DNA of 64,000 bases from Alloascoidea africana. Lineage: Eukaryota; Ascomycota; Alloascoideomycetes; Alloascoideales; Alloascoideaceae. The stretch is taken from assembly GCA_030581615.1 (NCBI GenBank), contig JAKTTT010000002.1:186001-250000 (forward strand). Direction: 5' to 3'. Positions 1-9,016 of the stretch are shown in pieces (the stretch's first letter is position 1; each line of letters opens with the position of its first letter). The translations under genes were made by a program, and so were the position numbers. The notes beneath the pieces are model-generated. The model saw only the letters and a program-made list of their open reading frames with translations. It searched no databases and had not been told where the DNA came from.

Positions 1-426
1 CTTTAGCGGTAAATATGCCCAAAACTCCTCCAGAATTGTCTGAGACCAAGATGCAATTCTCTCTTTTCGCCGACATCATCTGAGCTGCCTCGTACACTGT
101 TATTCCAGGGTTGCACACCACTGGCTCGGAAGGACGCAATGAGAGGACTGTTCCAGGAACGGCTTTCTTGAAAGTGCGATTCCTGGATTTTGGCTGTCTC
201 TTTTTGATGAGATCATTCTCTATTCTTCTCCTGATGACCTATGACGAAAATGTTAGTTGGGAATTTTTTGTTAGGTATCTCCTAAACCCAGGAGAGAAAA
301 GTTTGTTCATGCCTCATCCTTGCGAGACTGGCGCTTTCTTCCTTCAGTTAGCTGAGCTTGAGACTCCTTCCTTGAAAGATTAGTGGTGGCTGGAGACAAT
401 GCTGCTCTCGAAGGAATGCGACTCAT
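1..426 (-). CDS. CBS/PB1-domain protein, 5' part only (runs off the left edge)
   Basis: Partial gene reading leftwards out of the window. Exon 1 is 426..313 and starts MSRIPSRAALSPATTNLSRK. Exon 2 is 238..1 and opens into a CBS domain, with TVLSLRPSEPVV, then GITVYEAAQMMSAKRENCILV, and GVLGIFTAK at the edge. This beginning is typical of fungal CBS-PB1 proteins (S. pombe Mug70 type), whose CBS domains bind adenine nucleotides; the PB1 domain would lie outside the window. Joining the exons in phase 0 needs an intron at 312..239 (74 nt) with a GC donor (GCATGA) and a normal AG acceptor, preceded by a CTAAC branch site. No GT donor nearby keeps the frame. The family is absent from Saccharomyces cerevisiae. 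The family call is firm; the GC donor is inferred from frame. Confidence 0.8.
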
Positions 427-951
427 CGTAGATGATGAAGGAAAAGAGGGGAGAAGGTGTGTTTTGGGAAGAAAAGTGCGTGGACTTTGATTTAGTGCCT
501 CAAGTGGAGAGAGCATACATACTAGCAGTCTAGGGTAAAATGTAAACAAACAGCATCGCGTTAGCGGAATCAGCGATTTGGCTGGAATCCAGCAGAACTC
601 AGCACCTCTGTGGACGAGGAGTGATTGGTATCTGGCGAGTGCTGGGGCCGATATCAGCACTTTTGTTTGCAATCTGGCCAAAGCCGCTTCATCGCCATCT
701 CGGACGCAAACACGGACACGGACACGGACCCGGACCCGGATCTGTCGCCGAGTCGGACTCGAACGCCGGAAACCCGACGACCGGGCTGCTGCGTCAGCTG
801 CGGGCCTTCTCCGAGATCGGAGAGCACGTGACCACTGCGGCCAATGGAACAACGGCAAAAGCGCTGAGTCAGCCGGAGTATGGGGTATAAAAGCGCTGGT
901 CTGCCCTCTTGCTCTTTTTCTTCTCCACAAATCGACACGGCAAACCACAAC
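427..951. promoter_or_regulatory. Divergent promoter, CBS-PB1 gene / NFU1
   Basis: This 525 bp region separates two divergent genes. It holds a CACGTG E-box in GCACGTGAC (825-830, Cbf1-like), a CCAAT box (841-845) and a TATA box, TATAAAAG (886-893), about 60 bp before the NFU1 start codon. A GC-rich run of hexamer repeats (ACGGAC and variants) spans about 700-741. Open frames on both strands here are by-products of that repeat and do not look like proteins. Confidence 0.6.
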
Positions 952-1839
952 ATGATCCCCAGGTCCGTTTTACATGCAACAATCCAAATCGCGCGATCCT
1001 CGCTGACTGCTAGAGTAGCAGCGCTTGGTACTCAGTCCCAGAGGCTACACCTTTCATCTTTGTCGGCCGTCCGACCGAGCAACCAATTTAGAGCATCCAC
1101 AAAGTATCCAGGCACGCTCATCTCTCGCCGATCTCTTTTCATTCAAACAGCCACTACCCCGAATGAAGATGCTTTGAAGTTTATCCCTGGCGTTGAAGTC
1201 ATACCAGAAGAGTTCAATACAATTGAGTTTACGAATAGTTCAGTTGCGGGCCAGTCCTCTCCTCTAGCAAGTCATCTTTTTGCAGTTGAAGGAGTGAAAT
1301 CTGTCATGTTTGGAAAAGATTTTATTACAATTGAGAAAGATTCTTCCTACAATTGGGCCAACATGAAACCTCAGATTTATGCGACTGTCGACAAATACCT
1401 ATCTTCAGATGAGCCTGTTTTGAGCGAGAACCATGGATTTAGCGCATATAATAGCTTCGATGAGGATGACGATGAGGTGGTCACCATGATCAAGGAGCTT
1501 ATAGACACAAGAATTAGGCCCGCAATCCAGGATGACGGAGGAGACATTGAATACAGGGGATTTGAACCCGACGGGACTGTCCTATTGAGGCTCCAGGGCG
1601 CTTGTCGCAGCTGTGACTCTTCTTCTGTTACTCTCAAAAATGGTATTGAGAGCATGCTAATGCACTATATTGAAGAAGTTACTGGTGTTCAACAAGTTTT
1701 GGACCCAGAGGAAGAGATTTCTCTTCGTGAGTTTGAGAAGTTGGAAAAGAAGCTTGCTCAGCAGCGACAGCAGCAACAGCAACAAAGTTTGGGTAGTGGA
1801 ATAGTGGAGACCAGCCCCAACCCACCACCTGCTCTTTGA
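952..1839 (+). CDS. NFU1: NFU1, mitochondrial Fe-S cluster scaffold/carrier
   Basis: A 295-residue protein with a mitochondrial-type N-terminus (Arg/Ser-rich, few acids), an Nfu N-domain (roughly residues 65-155, from about FIPGVEVIPEEFNT to the end of MKPQIYATVDKYL) and a C-terminal NifU domain containing DDGGDIEYRGF and the cluster-binding CRSC pair. Nfu1 passes 4Fe-4S clusters to mitochondrial targets such as lipoate synthase. An in-frame ATG at 880 lies upstream of the TATA box at 886, so 952 is the likely start. The C-terminus carries a polyglutamine run (about residues 276-283) not expected in the core family. No intron is seen. It is transcribed away from the CBS-PB1 gene and converges on the RRM gene. 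Confidence 0.92.
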   Translation: MIPRSVLHATIQIARSSLTARVAALGTQSQRLHLSSLSAVRPSNQFRASTKYPGTLISRRSLFIQTATTPNEDALKFIPGVEVIPEEFNTIEFTNSSVAGQSSPLASHLFAVEGVKSVMFGKDFITIEKDSSYNWANMKPQIYATVDKYLSSDEPVLSENHGFSAYNSFDEDDDEVVTMIKELIDTRIRPAIQDDGGDIEYRGFEPDGTVLLRLQGACRSCDSSSVTLKNGIESMLMHYIEEVTGVQQVLDPEEEISLREFEKLEKKLAQQRQQQQQQSLGSGIVETSPNPPPAL

Positions 1840-2368
1840 TTGCGAGCTTCATTTTTTCTAAATCTCATGTTGTCTTGTTTTTTGGTTTTAGTCGGGCTTC
1901 AGTTGGCATTGTTTGTTTTTTAACGGATTATTTTGCATTTATTTCTTGTATTTAAAAACATTAGAAAGTTGTTCAGTCAAGAATTGATTTTCATTTTACT
2001 TGGGCCGAATGGTAAACCTTATCTTGTTTTGCGGGGAAAATTTAGTAGAGCTTTGCAATTAGATGATGGCACTTTATCACTAAATAAGGGGGTTTTGAAC
2101 AAAAGTATTTTTGAACGCAAAGCGTTGTAGAAAAGACAAATGAGTGATTAGTATATATAGAACATCGAGATCAAGGAAGAGAGAGGATCTGAGAGAGGTC
2201 GCAAAAGCAATTGGTGAGCTCGTATTCTAAGTAAATGCGTGAATGTGCCCTAAACAATTTCCAAAACATAATAAATAGCAGATGAAAAGCAAATAGAAAG
2301 CAAAGCAGGTGTAGGAGAATGGAGCAAAATCAATCTGAACAGGATATTGTATATTGTCTCATTAGTGC
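1840..2368. other. Convergent intergenic region NFU1 / RRM gene
   Basis: A 529 bp AT-rich space between two gene 3' ends. Short open frames are present but have no recognisable content. It presumably holds both 3' UTRs and poly(A) signals. Confidence 0.5.
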
Positions 2369-4890
2369 CTAATAGTTCTTTTTTCTCATGCCAGCACCAT
2401 TTCTTCTGAAGTTTGCTGCACCAATTCCATTTCCATTTCTCCCACCAAAGCCATTATTATAATTTCCACCAGTCTGTTGCGGATTGTTGTACCAATTGCC
2501 ATATCCCCCATTCATTCCCTGATATGACGGTGGCGCAGATTGAAAGTTCCCCGGTTGAACATTAAAGCCAGCGACTGAGCCCATTACTGGCGCAGTTGGC
2601 ATTTGAAAAGAGATACCCATTGGCACATCGCCTAATGGCATGGAATACCTCATGAGCCCGTAGCCCCCTGGAACAGACATGGGTGCAGAGATCATCCCGG
2701 GATACCCAGCACCGCCATATGGCTGGGGAATGGAAGGGAAGGGCACATGTTGCGGAATTTGCGAAGGAAGGTCAAGCTGGGGTTGAACTCTGCCAGACCC
2801 TGGTGTACCTTGAATGTTGCCAGACACCATAAGAGGCTGGGAAGCGCCAGCTATAGGCATTGATGGCACGCCTGGAAATACTGGCGTTAGCGTATAGTTG
2901 GGGTTAATCCCATCTTGAGCATTTACGTTTGTTGGTTGAAATCCACTACGGAGCTGTTGTTTAGGGTGCTGTTGAAACTGTTCTTCTGGGGCTTTTGAGC
3001 CGGTTTGCACAAACGTGCTCGAAATACCGTCTTTGGTTTTTGGCGAAGCTGAAGAGTCTGTAGCGCCCTGCTGTTGGGTCGGTGACGGCAATACATTGAT
3101 CCCAGAATCATAGTTTGCCGATTGGGGCTCTTCAGTTTCTTGTGGTCGAAGCTTTTCATTTTCATTCTCATTTTCAAGCTCATTCTCATTTTCCTTGTTT
3201 TCTTTAGTATTCAGTCTTGTTTCCTGCACTGATTGCTTTGGTGGAATATAATATCCCGAGGCTATTGGGTAAGTAAATCCCATGTTCAAATTCATATTCC
3301 ACGGATAGTAGGGAATTTGTGAGCCATTTACATATGGGTAACCACCCCCCATTCCAAAATTGTCTCCTGATCCAACAGATTGCGATTGTAAATCGCGAGC
3401 CTTCAGACTCGGACTAGCGTCTTGCTTTGGTAATAGATCTTGTGAAGGTAATGCAGGCTCGGCCCCCACTGTGGTAGTATGGAGCTGGTTTTCTCCTAGT
3501 GTTGAGGTTGCATTCGATGAGCCATTGTCAACTATCGCATTGTTTCCTGGCAACGGCGTTCCAGGAACAATAGGCATGCCTTGGGCGGTATAGTAATACG
3601 GATATGAGCCATTTGGGTAAGAAACCAACCTCGGCGAGATACTGGGGGTAGTGGTCGATAGCCCCGAGGATGCAGCCACAAGCGAAAGGTTTGTTGAAGT
3701 TGAATCTCTAGGCTTGATGCTTGGACCAATTGGAGGAACATTTAGCGGTACTGCGTTCGGTGGCATACTCAGCGACTTTAACCTTTTTTGCGTTCTATCT
3801 CTCCGTCTGGCAAAGGAGACGTGAAGTTGGTGACCCAAGAGCACAGCATCGTTCATTCGCACTTGAGCAATGCTGGCCTGTTGATGTGTCTCATAGCAAA
3901 CAAACCCGTATAAACAGCTTTTCCCAGACTTGTCATCGGTTATTACTTTTGCCGATATGATTTTCCCAAACTCTCCAAAATGCTGGGTTAAGCTTTCATC
4001 TGTGATTGATTCATCCAAATTGCGAACATAAAGGTTTGTGTCCTGATACTTGTAGTTATTGTGGGGGTGAGCAGGATCAAGCGTCAAGGGATGAGCTGTA
4101 GTGGTTACAGGATAGAAGGGCAGGATTATATCAAAGCTTGCATTTGGAAATGAGAGAAACTCTCTGAATACTCTTAGATTCAGGTCCGAGTCCAAAAACG
4201 AAAAATACCCAAATCTTTCCTTGTAGTTTGGGCCGAGCCTTCCATACGCCTGCTGCTGGTGCTGCTGATGTTGCTGAGAATAATGGTGAGGATATGTTTT
4301 GGAAATGTGGAAAAACTGCAAAGGACCGTATTTTTCCAGAGCCAGGGCAATCTGAGAATCGGTAATATTGTTGACAATATTGGAGATCATGAGAACCAAG
4401 GCATCGTTGGAATTGAAAAAAGAAGGGATTTCTAGATAATCACCAAGTTGATCAGTCGCAGTATGAACGGGAGGTGACTCTTCCTTAATTCCATCTGAAG
4501 GAAGGAATGAAACTCTTAGATGAGAATTGTCAAGATTGTATCCATTCAATTGTTTTTCAGCAGTAACTGCGTTGGAAAGAGTGGTATATTGAACTACAGC
4601 CTTTAGCGGATTGCGGGGGTTCTCAGAGAAGTTGTTGATTATTCTACATCTTGATATTGCGCCTAATGACGAGAATAGACTGGAGAGATACTGGGGCGTC
4701 GAAGAAAATGGGACATTTGTAACTGAAATAACTGCGGATACTTCTAGAAAAAGTGCCAAAAATTGAAGTGTTAGTTTAATTCATCCCCCCCCTTTGTCAT
4801 TGCATGTGCTGATGATGAAGGAAGGTGATTTTTATCAGGCTTACCAGGCATGTTGATATCTTGCACCGAAGTAGACAATTGAGCATCCAT
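2369..4890 (-). CDS. RNA-binding protein with two to three RRMs and a Gln/Pro/Gly-rich tail
   Basis: Two exons: 4890..4845 (MDAQLSTSVQDINMP) and 4743..2369, joined by a 101 nt intron (4844..4744, GTAAGC donor, CTAAC branch, TAG acceptor). The product is about 807 residues. RRM1 (about 17-100) begins AVISVTNVPF. A degenerate RRM-like stretch (about 130-215) includes ALVLMISNIV. A good RRM (about 250-330) has NLYVRNLDES as RNP2 and LYGFVCYE as RNP1. The C-terminal half is low-complexity (Asn, Gln, Pro, Gly, Tyr) and ends in an RG/N-rich stretch like FRRNGAGMRKKNY, suggesting an mRNA-binding protein able to form granules. It resembles PABP-related yeast proteins, but I cannot assign an orthologue. 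Confidence 0.8.
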
Positions 4891-5500
4891 AATGATTTGA
4901 AGACAGAACGTAGACTACAATGGTATAGTGTCACAGGCAAAGGACTAAAGACCAATCTTCACGATAAAGATAATATCTATAGTTTAAGAGAAACAAGTAT
5001 TACTACAGCAGACAAAAGTGCTAGGGTATAGTATGGCAGGCGAGAAGAAGGCAAAAGAGAAGTGAACAAAACTACAGTACAGTGTAGCAACGACAACCAG
5101 CCCTGGTCCCGAATCAATGGCAGAGAGGCAAGAGAGCTAAAGAAGGAGGGGCAAAAGACAAAAGAAAAGGACGAGTGAAAAATATAAAAAAAGAGCGCGC
5201 TCACGAAATGGTCTGGAGATGTTTCAGCTTATATTTTGGCGAGATGCACCACCTCTGTTTTCGTGCAAGTACACACGCTTCCATCCCTTTTGCTGTGCTT
5301 TGGGCCTGGATTGGGAACCCGCTATGACTAATTATAATCGCTAGGCGAAGGGAGATTGGCCAGCAATGCTAGCAAGGAGAATGAATTCTCGTTCTATTAA
5401 TGAGAGCTTTTGGAAAGAGGATATCGATCCGGGTCTTCCATCCCATATCTATTGTATTACTCAGTTACAACAGAGCTTTCGCTTTTCTATCCAATGCACT
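4891..5500. other. Intergenic region upstream of the RRM gene, downstream of PRE8
   Basis: A 610 bp AG-rich stretch on the plus strand, so CT-rich in the sense of the minus-strand RRM gene. It must hold that gene's promoter and the PRE8 3' end. No conserved motif, RNA gene or convincing small protein is visible. Confidence 0.4.
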
Positions 5501-6425
5501 CTATAAGGCATCCAACCGGTCGTCAATCTCCTTGGAGCTGAGCTTTCTAAAACGGGGACCAACAGCTCCTGCAACTCCCTCCGTTTTCAACAAATTTTCG
5601 GCAGGAGACCCAATAACTGCGATCTCAACAGTGTCTCCGTTCATCTCTCCCTCAATTGTTTCCTTCAATGTCAGTAGCGCAATATGAATAGCATCTTCCA
5701 ACTCCAGCTCTTCATTCCATCTTTTTTCCAAAAAGGTCTTGGCAGAAGTGCTTCCCTTGCCAATGGCCGTCGCTTTCCATGGGAAATAGGTCCCAGACGG
5801 GTCTACTTGATACAGCCCAAATCCATTATGGTCATTGTAACCGGCAACCAACAGACTGACGCCATATGGACGGACTCCTCCACTCTGGGTGGCCTCTTGC
5901 ATAATCTTTGCAACGTCTTGCACCAGCACTCTAGTCGGTGGGTATTCGTTGTAAATTCGTTTGTAGTTTGTGTGAGAAGCTCTTCGAGAAGAGTCCACAA
6001 GAACGCGAAAATCTGGCCCAATTCCACTATAGGTCATCCCAATATCTGGAGTTATCAACTCGATTTTCGAAATCGAGTCTGAATTGATCAGCGAAGAGGT
6101 TGACTTCTTCTCCGTGGCGAGCACAATACCATTTGTGGCTATAATTTTGTACTAATATTAACATCTGACCTTTACAATAGAAATTATCCGTAACAATTGA
6201 TGCGCATACCCTTGATTCCCAGTGAAGTGATGCCCTGGTTTACTGCTTGGAGAGCATATTCAATCTGAACCAGTTTGCCACTACACTCGAAGAAAGATTA
6301 GATCTCTGGAACACAACCACTGTTTTATTACATGCCAAGAAGTGAAAAGCCCCTTTCAATCGAAGCCATGCCCCGGCTTACCTCGGATTAAAAGTCGTGA
6401 GAGAGAAGGAGTATCTGTCGGCCAT
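5501..6425 (-). CDS. PRE8: 20S proteasome subunit alpha-2 (PRE8)
   Basis: Three exons, 6425..6382, 6280..6210 and 6138..5501, give a protein of exactly 250 residues, the length of yeast Pre8. It starts MADRYSFSLTTFNPSGKLVQ, followed by the alpha-type signature IEYALQAVNQG, which forms the gating tail and H0 helix of the alpha ring. Downstream it has the family hallmarks GIGPDFRVLVDSSR, GVRPYGVSLLVAGY and LYQVDPSGTYFPWKATAIGK. Introns are 6381..6281 (GTAAGC) and 6209..6139 (GTATGC, with a weak branch site). Alpha subunits lack proteolytic residues and form the outer ring of the core particle. I see no PACE (Rpn4) element in the short promoter. The upstream neighbour U2AF35 ends only 135 bp away on the same strand. 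Confidence 0.95.
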
Positions 6426-6560
6426 GGCTGGATGTGTTCGTGATAAACTCTTTAGACAGAAAGATGCCGAGTGCTACGAGAATACCTCACAACTCTAGGG
6501 GCTCAAAACCTTTCGCGCCTACAAGCACTATACACCTATACACCCGGACACGTCTCACGG

Positions 6561-7318
6561 TCACCTCCGACGTTCGCGATCCGGCGACACCGACGAGTCG
6601 TCATCGTCATCGTGGTCTATGTCCCGCCCTTGCAACTTGTAGTATTTCTTCTGCGATAGCTCCAGGTCGCGTAACAGTGCCCGGTTGGGTCTCTTGGCGT
6701 GTATAAAGTTGCAATATCCTCCTCTGGTACACGACTTTGTGTCGTGCTGCCTACAGCAGGCTTCTCGGAAGTCTGTAACTGGACTCAGTTCGCAGAACAC
6801 CGGTCGACTGTTGTACCATCTCTTGTTGAAATTGTCGCTTGCCTTTTGCGCGTCTTCCTCGTACTTGAATCTTACGTAGACGTTTCCCTTGAGATCTAAA
6901 GAATCTGGTTAGACGATGTATTTTGTGTGTGTCTTTTGGGTCACGATAATACTCACGATCGTTTGTGTTTTCGCAGACGATGAGTTCTTCCACTGGTCCA
7001 AATAGTGCAGCTTCCGAGTAAATATCCTCGTAGAACGCCTCAAAATGATTCAGAACCTGATCTTCATTCAGCTTGTTTCCCTCAACTAATAATGGATTCT
7101 GGTAAAGATTTGGACATATAATCGTTTGCGAATAGTTGGGTTTGACATGTTTCCTGGTGCACTTGTCACCATGTCTGCATGCTCCAATCTTTAGATAAAA
7201 AGAGCTGTCCCAAAATATTAGCTTTATGAAAATGCCAAATAAAACAAAGGACAATCAAAACATACCAGTGGACTTTATCCTGTTCCGTTCCAAAAATCGA
7301 CGCCAAATAGTTTGCCAT
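6561..7318 (-). CDS. U2AF1: U2AF small subunit (U2AF35), 3' splice-site recognition factor
   Basis: Three exons, 7318..7266, 7204..6957 and 6895..6561, encode 211 residues. It begins MANYLASIFGTEQDKVHCSF, then the first CCCH zinc finger (CSFYLKIGACRHGDKCTRKH), the UHM/RRM with DIYSEAALFGPVEELIVCEN and GNVYVRFKYEEDA, and the second zinc finger (CRQHDTKSCTRGGYCNFIH). The C-terminus is a short Asp/Arg tail. U2AF35 reads the AG of 3' splice sites with U2AF65; budding yeasts with very few introns have lost it, so its presence fits the many introns here. Introns are 7265..7205 and 6956..6896, both 61 nt. It shares a 146 bp divergent promoter with RTF2. Confidence 0.95.
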
Positions 7319-7464
7319 TTCTATGTTCTTGATTTGATTTTTTCTGACGAACAGCGCCGAAATATCTTTCAGTGTACACCCACACACCCGTACTCATCAA
7401 GCCCATCTGTCCGCGATATCACCTTTTCGAGATTAAAACAGAAAACTGACGGATATCTGGTACA

Positions 7465-8317
7465 ATGGGAGTGAGTCTTACTTCTGTACCCCGAACTCGG
7501 ATGCCGTAGTGCTAACGATAATCTCATACAGAACGATGGTGGATCAATACCGACAAGACGAGAGCTAGTGAGGACTTCCAAAGGTCTATCAGTAGCACAA
7601 CTGCACAAGCAGAAGCGCCAGAGCGCCGAGATTATGTGGACGACATGTCCACTATCCAAAACATCATTAGAAACGCCGGTGATGAGCGACTACAAGGGGC
7701 ATTTATTCAACAAAGAAAGCATACTGGAGTGGCTTGTGACGCCGCATAAGTATCCCCATGGATCGGATGTGGCAGGCCATATACACTCGTTAAAAGATGT
7801 TGTTGAGCTCAAGATAGCAAAAGATGATAAGGGCAACTGGATATGCCCTATCTCGCTCAAATCAATAGACGTAAAGAATGGGCGGCGCTTTGTCTATTTT
7901 GCGGAATGCGGGCATGTCTTTTGGGATAAAGCAATTAAAGAGATTGAAAGTGAAACATGTCCAGAGGTGAGACTATTTTGTTTCGTACCCCATCGCCATT
8001 CTAGTTGACTAACAATCCGCTGTGCTATTTTGTTTCAGTGTGAGTCAACTCATTCAGAGGATAATATAGTGCCTATAAATTCATTACTGGAGTCGGATCA
8101 AGAATTTTTGGAAGCACGGCATGTCAAGCTTAGCGAAAAGGGCTTGACGCATTCTCTGGCAAAAATCAAAGCCAAGAAGCGTACTAAAGATTCTTCTAAA
8201 AGCCATGACAAAAAGCACAAGAAAGCAAAGAAAGTAAAGTCTACAACACTGACGGACACTGTGGAAAAAGATGGCTTTCGCAAAGAACCGTATTCTAAAG
8301 ATACTATTGCCATCTAA
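7465..8317 (+). CDS. RTF2: Replication termination factor 2 (RTF2-like RING protein)
   Basis: Three exons: 7465..7470 (only ATG GGA), 7532..7966 and 8039..8317, giving 239 residues. The protein starts MGNDGGSIPTRRELVRTSKG. It carries the Rtf2 variant RING: WTTCPLSKTSLETPVM with HLFNKESILEWL, then WICPISLKSI, YFAECGHVFWDKA and ETCPECES. The C-terminus is Lys-rich. Rtf2 stabilises stalled forks at S. pombe RTS1 and also affects splicing. The 6 nt first exon is inferred because only this arrangement supplies an ATG: intron 7471..7531 has GTGAGT, GCTAACG and ACAG. Intron 2 is 7967..8038 and interrupts the last CPEC motif. The gene is divergent from U2AF35. Confidence 0.88.
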
Positions 8318-8448
8318 TATGGTGCATTATGTAGCTGAGATTGATATGAGGTAGTGGTTTAGTCAAAATTGACGCCTATATACAACACTATAATGAAGAG
8401 AAAAGTAAAGAACATTATAAAAACAGAGAATCTCGATTCGTGCTCTGA

Positions 8449-8820
8449 TTATTGGCCATTAACTGGCTCATTGCCATCCTATAGTTGACGTTTAAGTTAG
8501 AGATGAAAAAAAGTCTCCTTTCCCCTTCCAGTAATCTCTATTTACCTTTGGTGCAAATGCTCCATCCTGAGCAGCCTGCTGTGCAGCAGCCTCAGCAAGT
8601 CTTGCCTGTAGTCTTCGTTCTTTACCGTTTGTATATAAAGACATTGAAACGCTTCCCAGAAGCCAAACTAAGAGCATCGATCTCGAGGTTAGGGTCAGCC
8701 AATCAAGTGCCGAGCAAACCTTCTCCATGACTGCTTACCAGATGATCCAACAAGAGCCAGAACTGTCAGTCTATGTGCAACATCGGCAGCTTTTGTATAC
8801 CAAGGAGTTCGTCCGTACAT
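8449..8820 (-). CDS. COX14: COX14, cytochrome c oxidase assembly / COX1 translation feedback factor
   Basis: A small gene of three exons: 8820..8739, 8667..8546 and 8478..8449, 77 residues (S. cerevisiae Cox14 has 70). The Cox14 core is clear: YGRTPWYTKAADVAHRLTVL leads into a single membrane segment and SMSLYTNGKERR. Cox14 sits in the inner mitochondrial membrane and couples COX1 synthesis to complex IV assembly. Intron 1 is 8738..8668 (GTAAGC, CTAACC). Intron 2 (8545..8479, GTAAAT, CTAACT, TATAG) is less certain: read through, the C-terminus would be VNRDYWKGKGDFFSSLT instead of DGNEPVNGQ. An ATG at 8902-8904 would add 28 residues not expected in the family. Confidence 0.85.
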
Positions 8821-8923
8821 GTCGCCAGTCTCTGTGTCTTTTTCTGCCCCGAGATTGTCGTGATATCTGGATAGAAACAAAAATGAAGTGATGTTGGCGA
8901 ACATGGGGTCACATGATACACTA

Positions 8924-8931
8924 TTACCCGG
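8924..8931 (+). promoter_or_regulatory. Reb1-type site TTACCCGG between COX14 and RSC9
   Basis: An exact match to the Reb1 consensus TTACCCGG sits in the short space between the COX14 start (8820) and the RSC9 start (9017). Reb1 is a general regulatory factor that clears nucleosomes at divergent yeast promoters. Confidence 0.6.
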
Positions 8932-9016
8932 ACCTTTTTCGAAATTTGAACAACCACCACACTTTCACAGTCAGCTTTGGCAAGATAGTGTAGATTGGTG
9001 TTTTGGATTGTGACAA

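Noticed and set aside
427-948. Long minus-strand frame upstream of the CBS-PB1 ATG
   Set aside because: It is driven by the GC-rich hexamer repeat (Arg-Val-Arg-Val run) and lies in a divergent promoter. Only its end, the exon beginning at 426, is coding.
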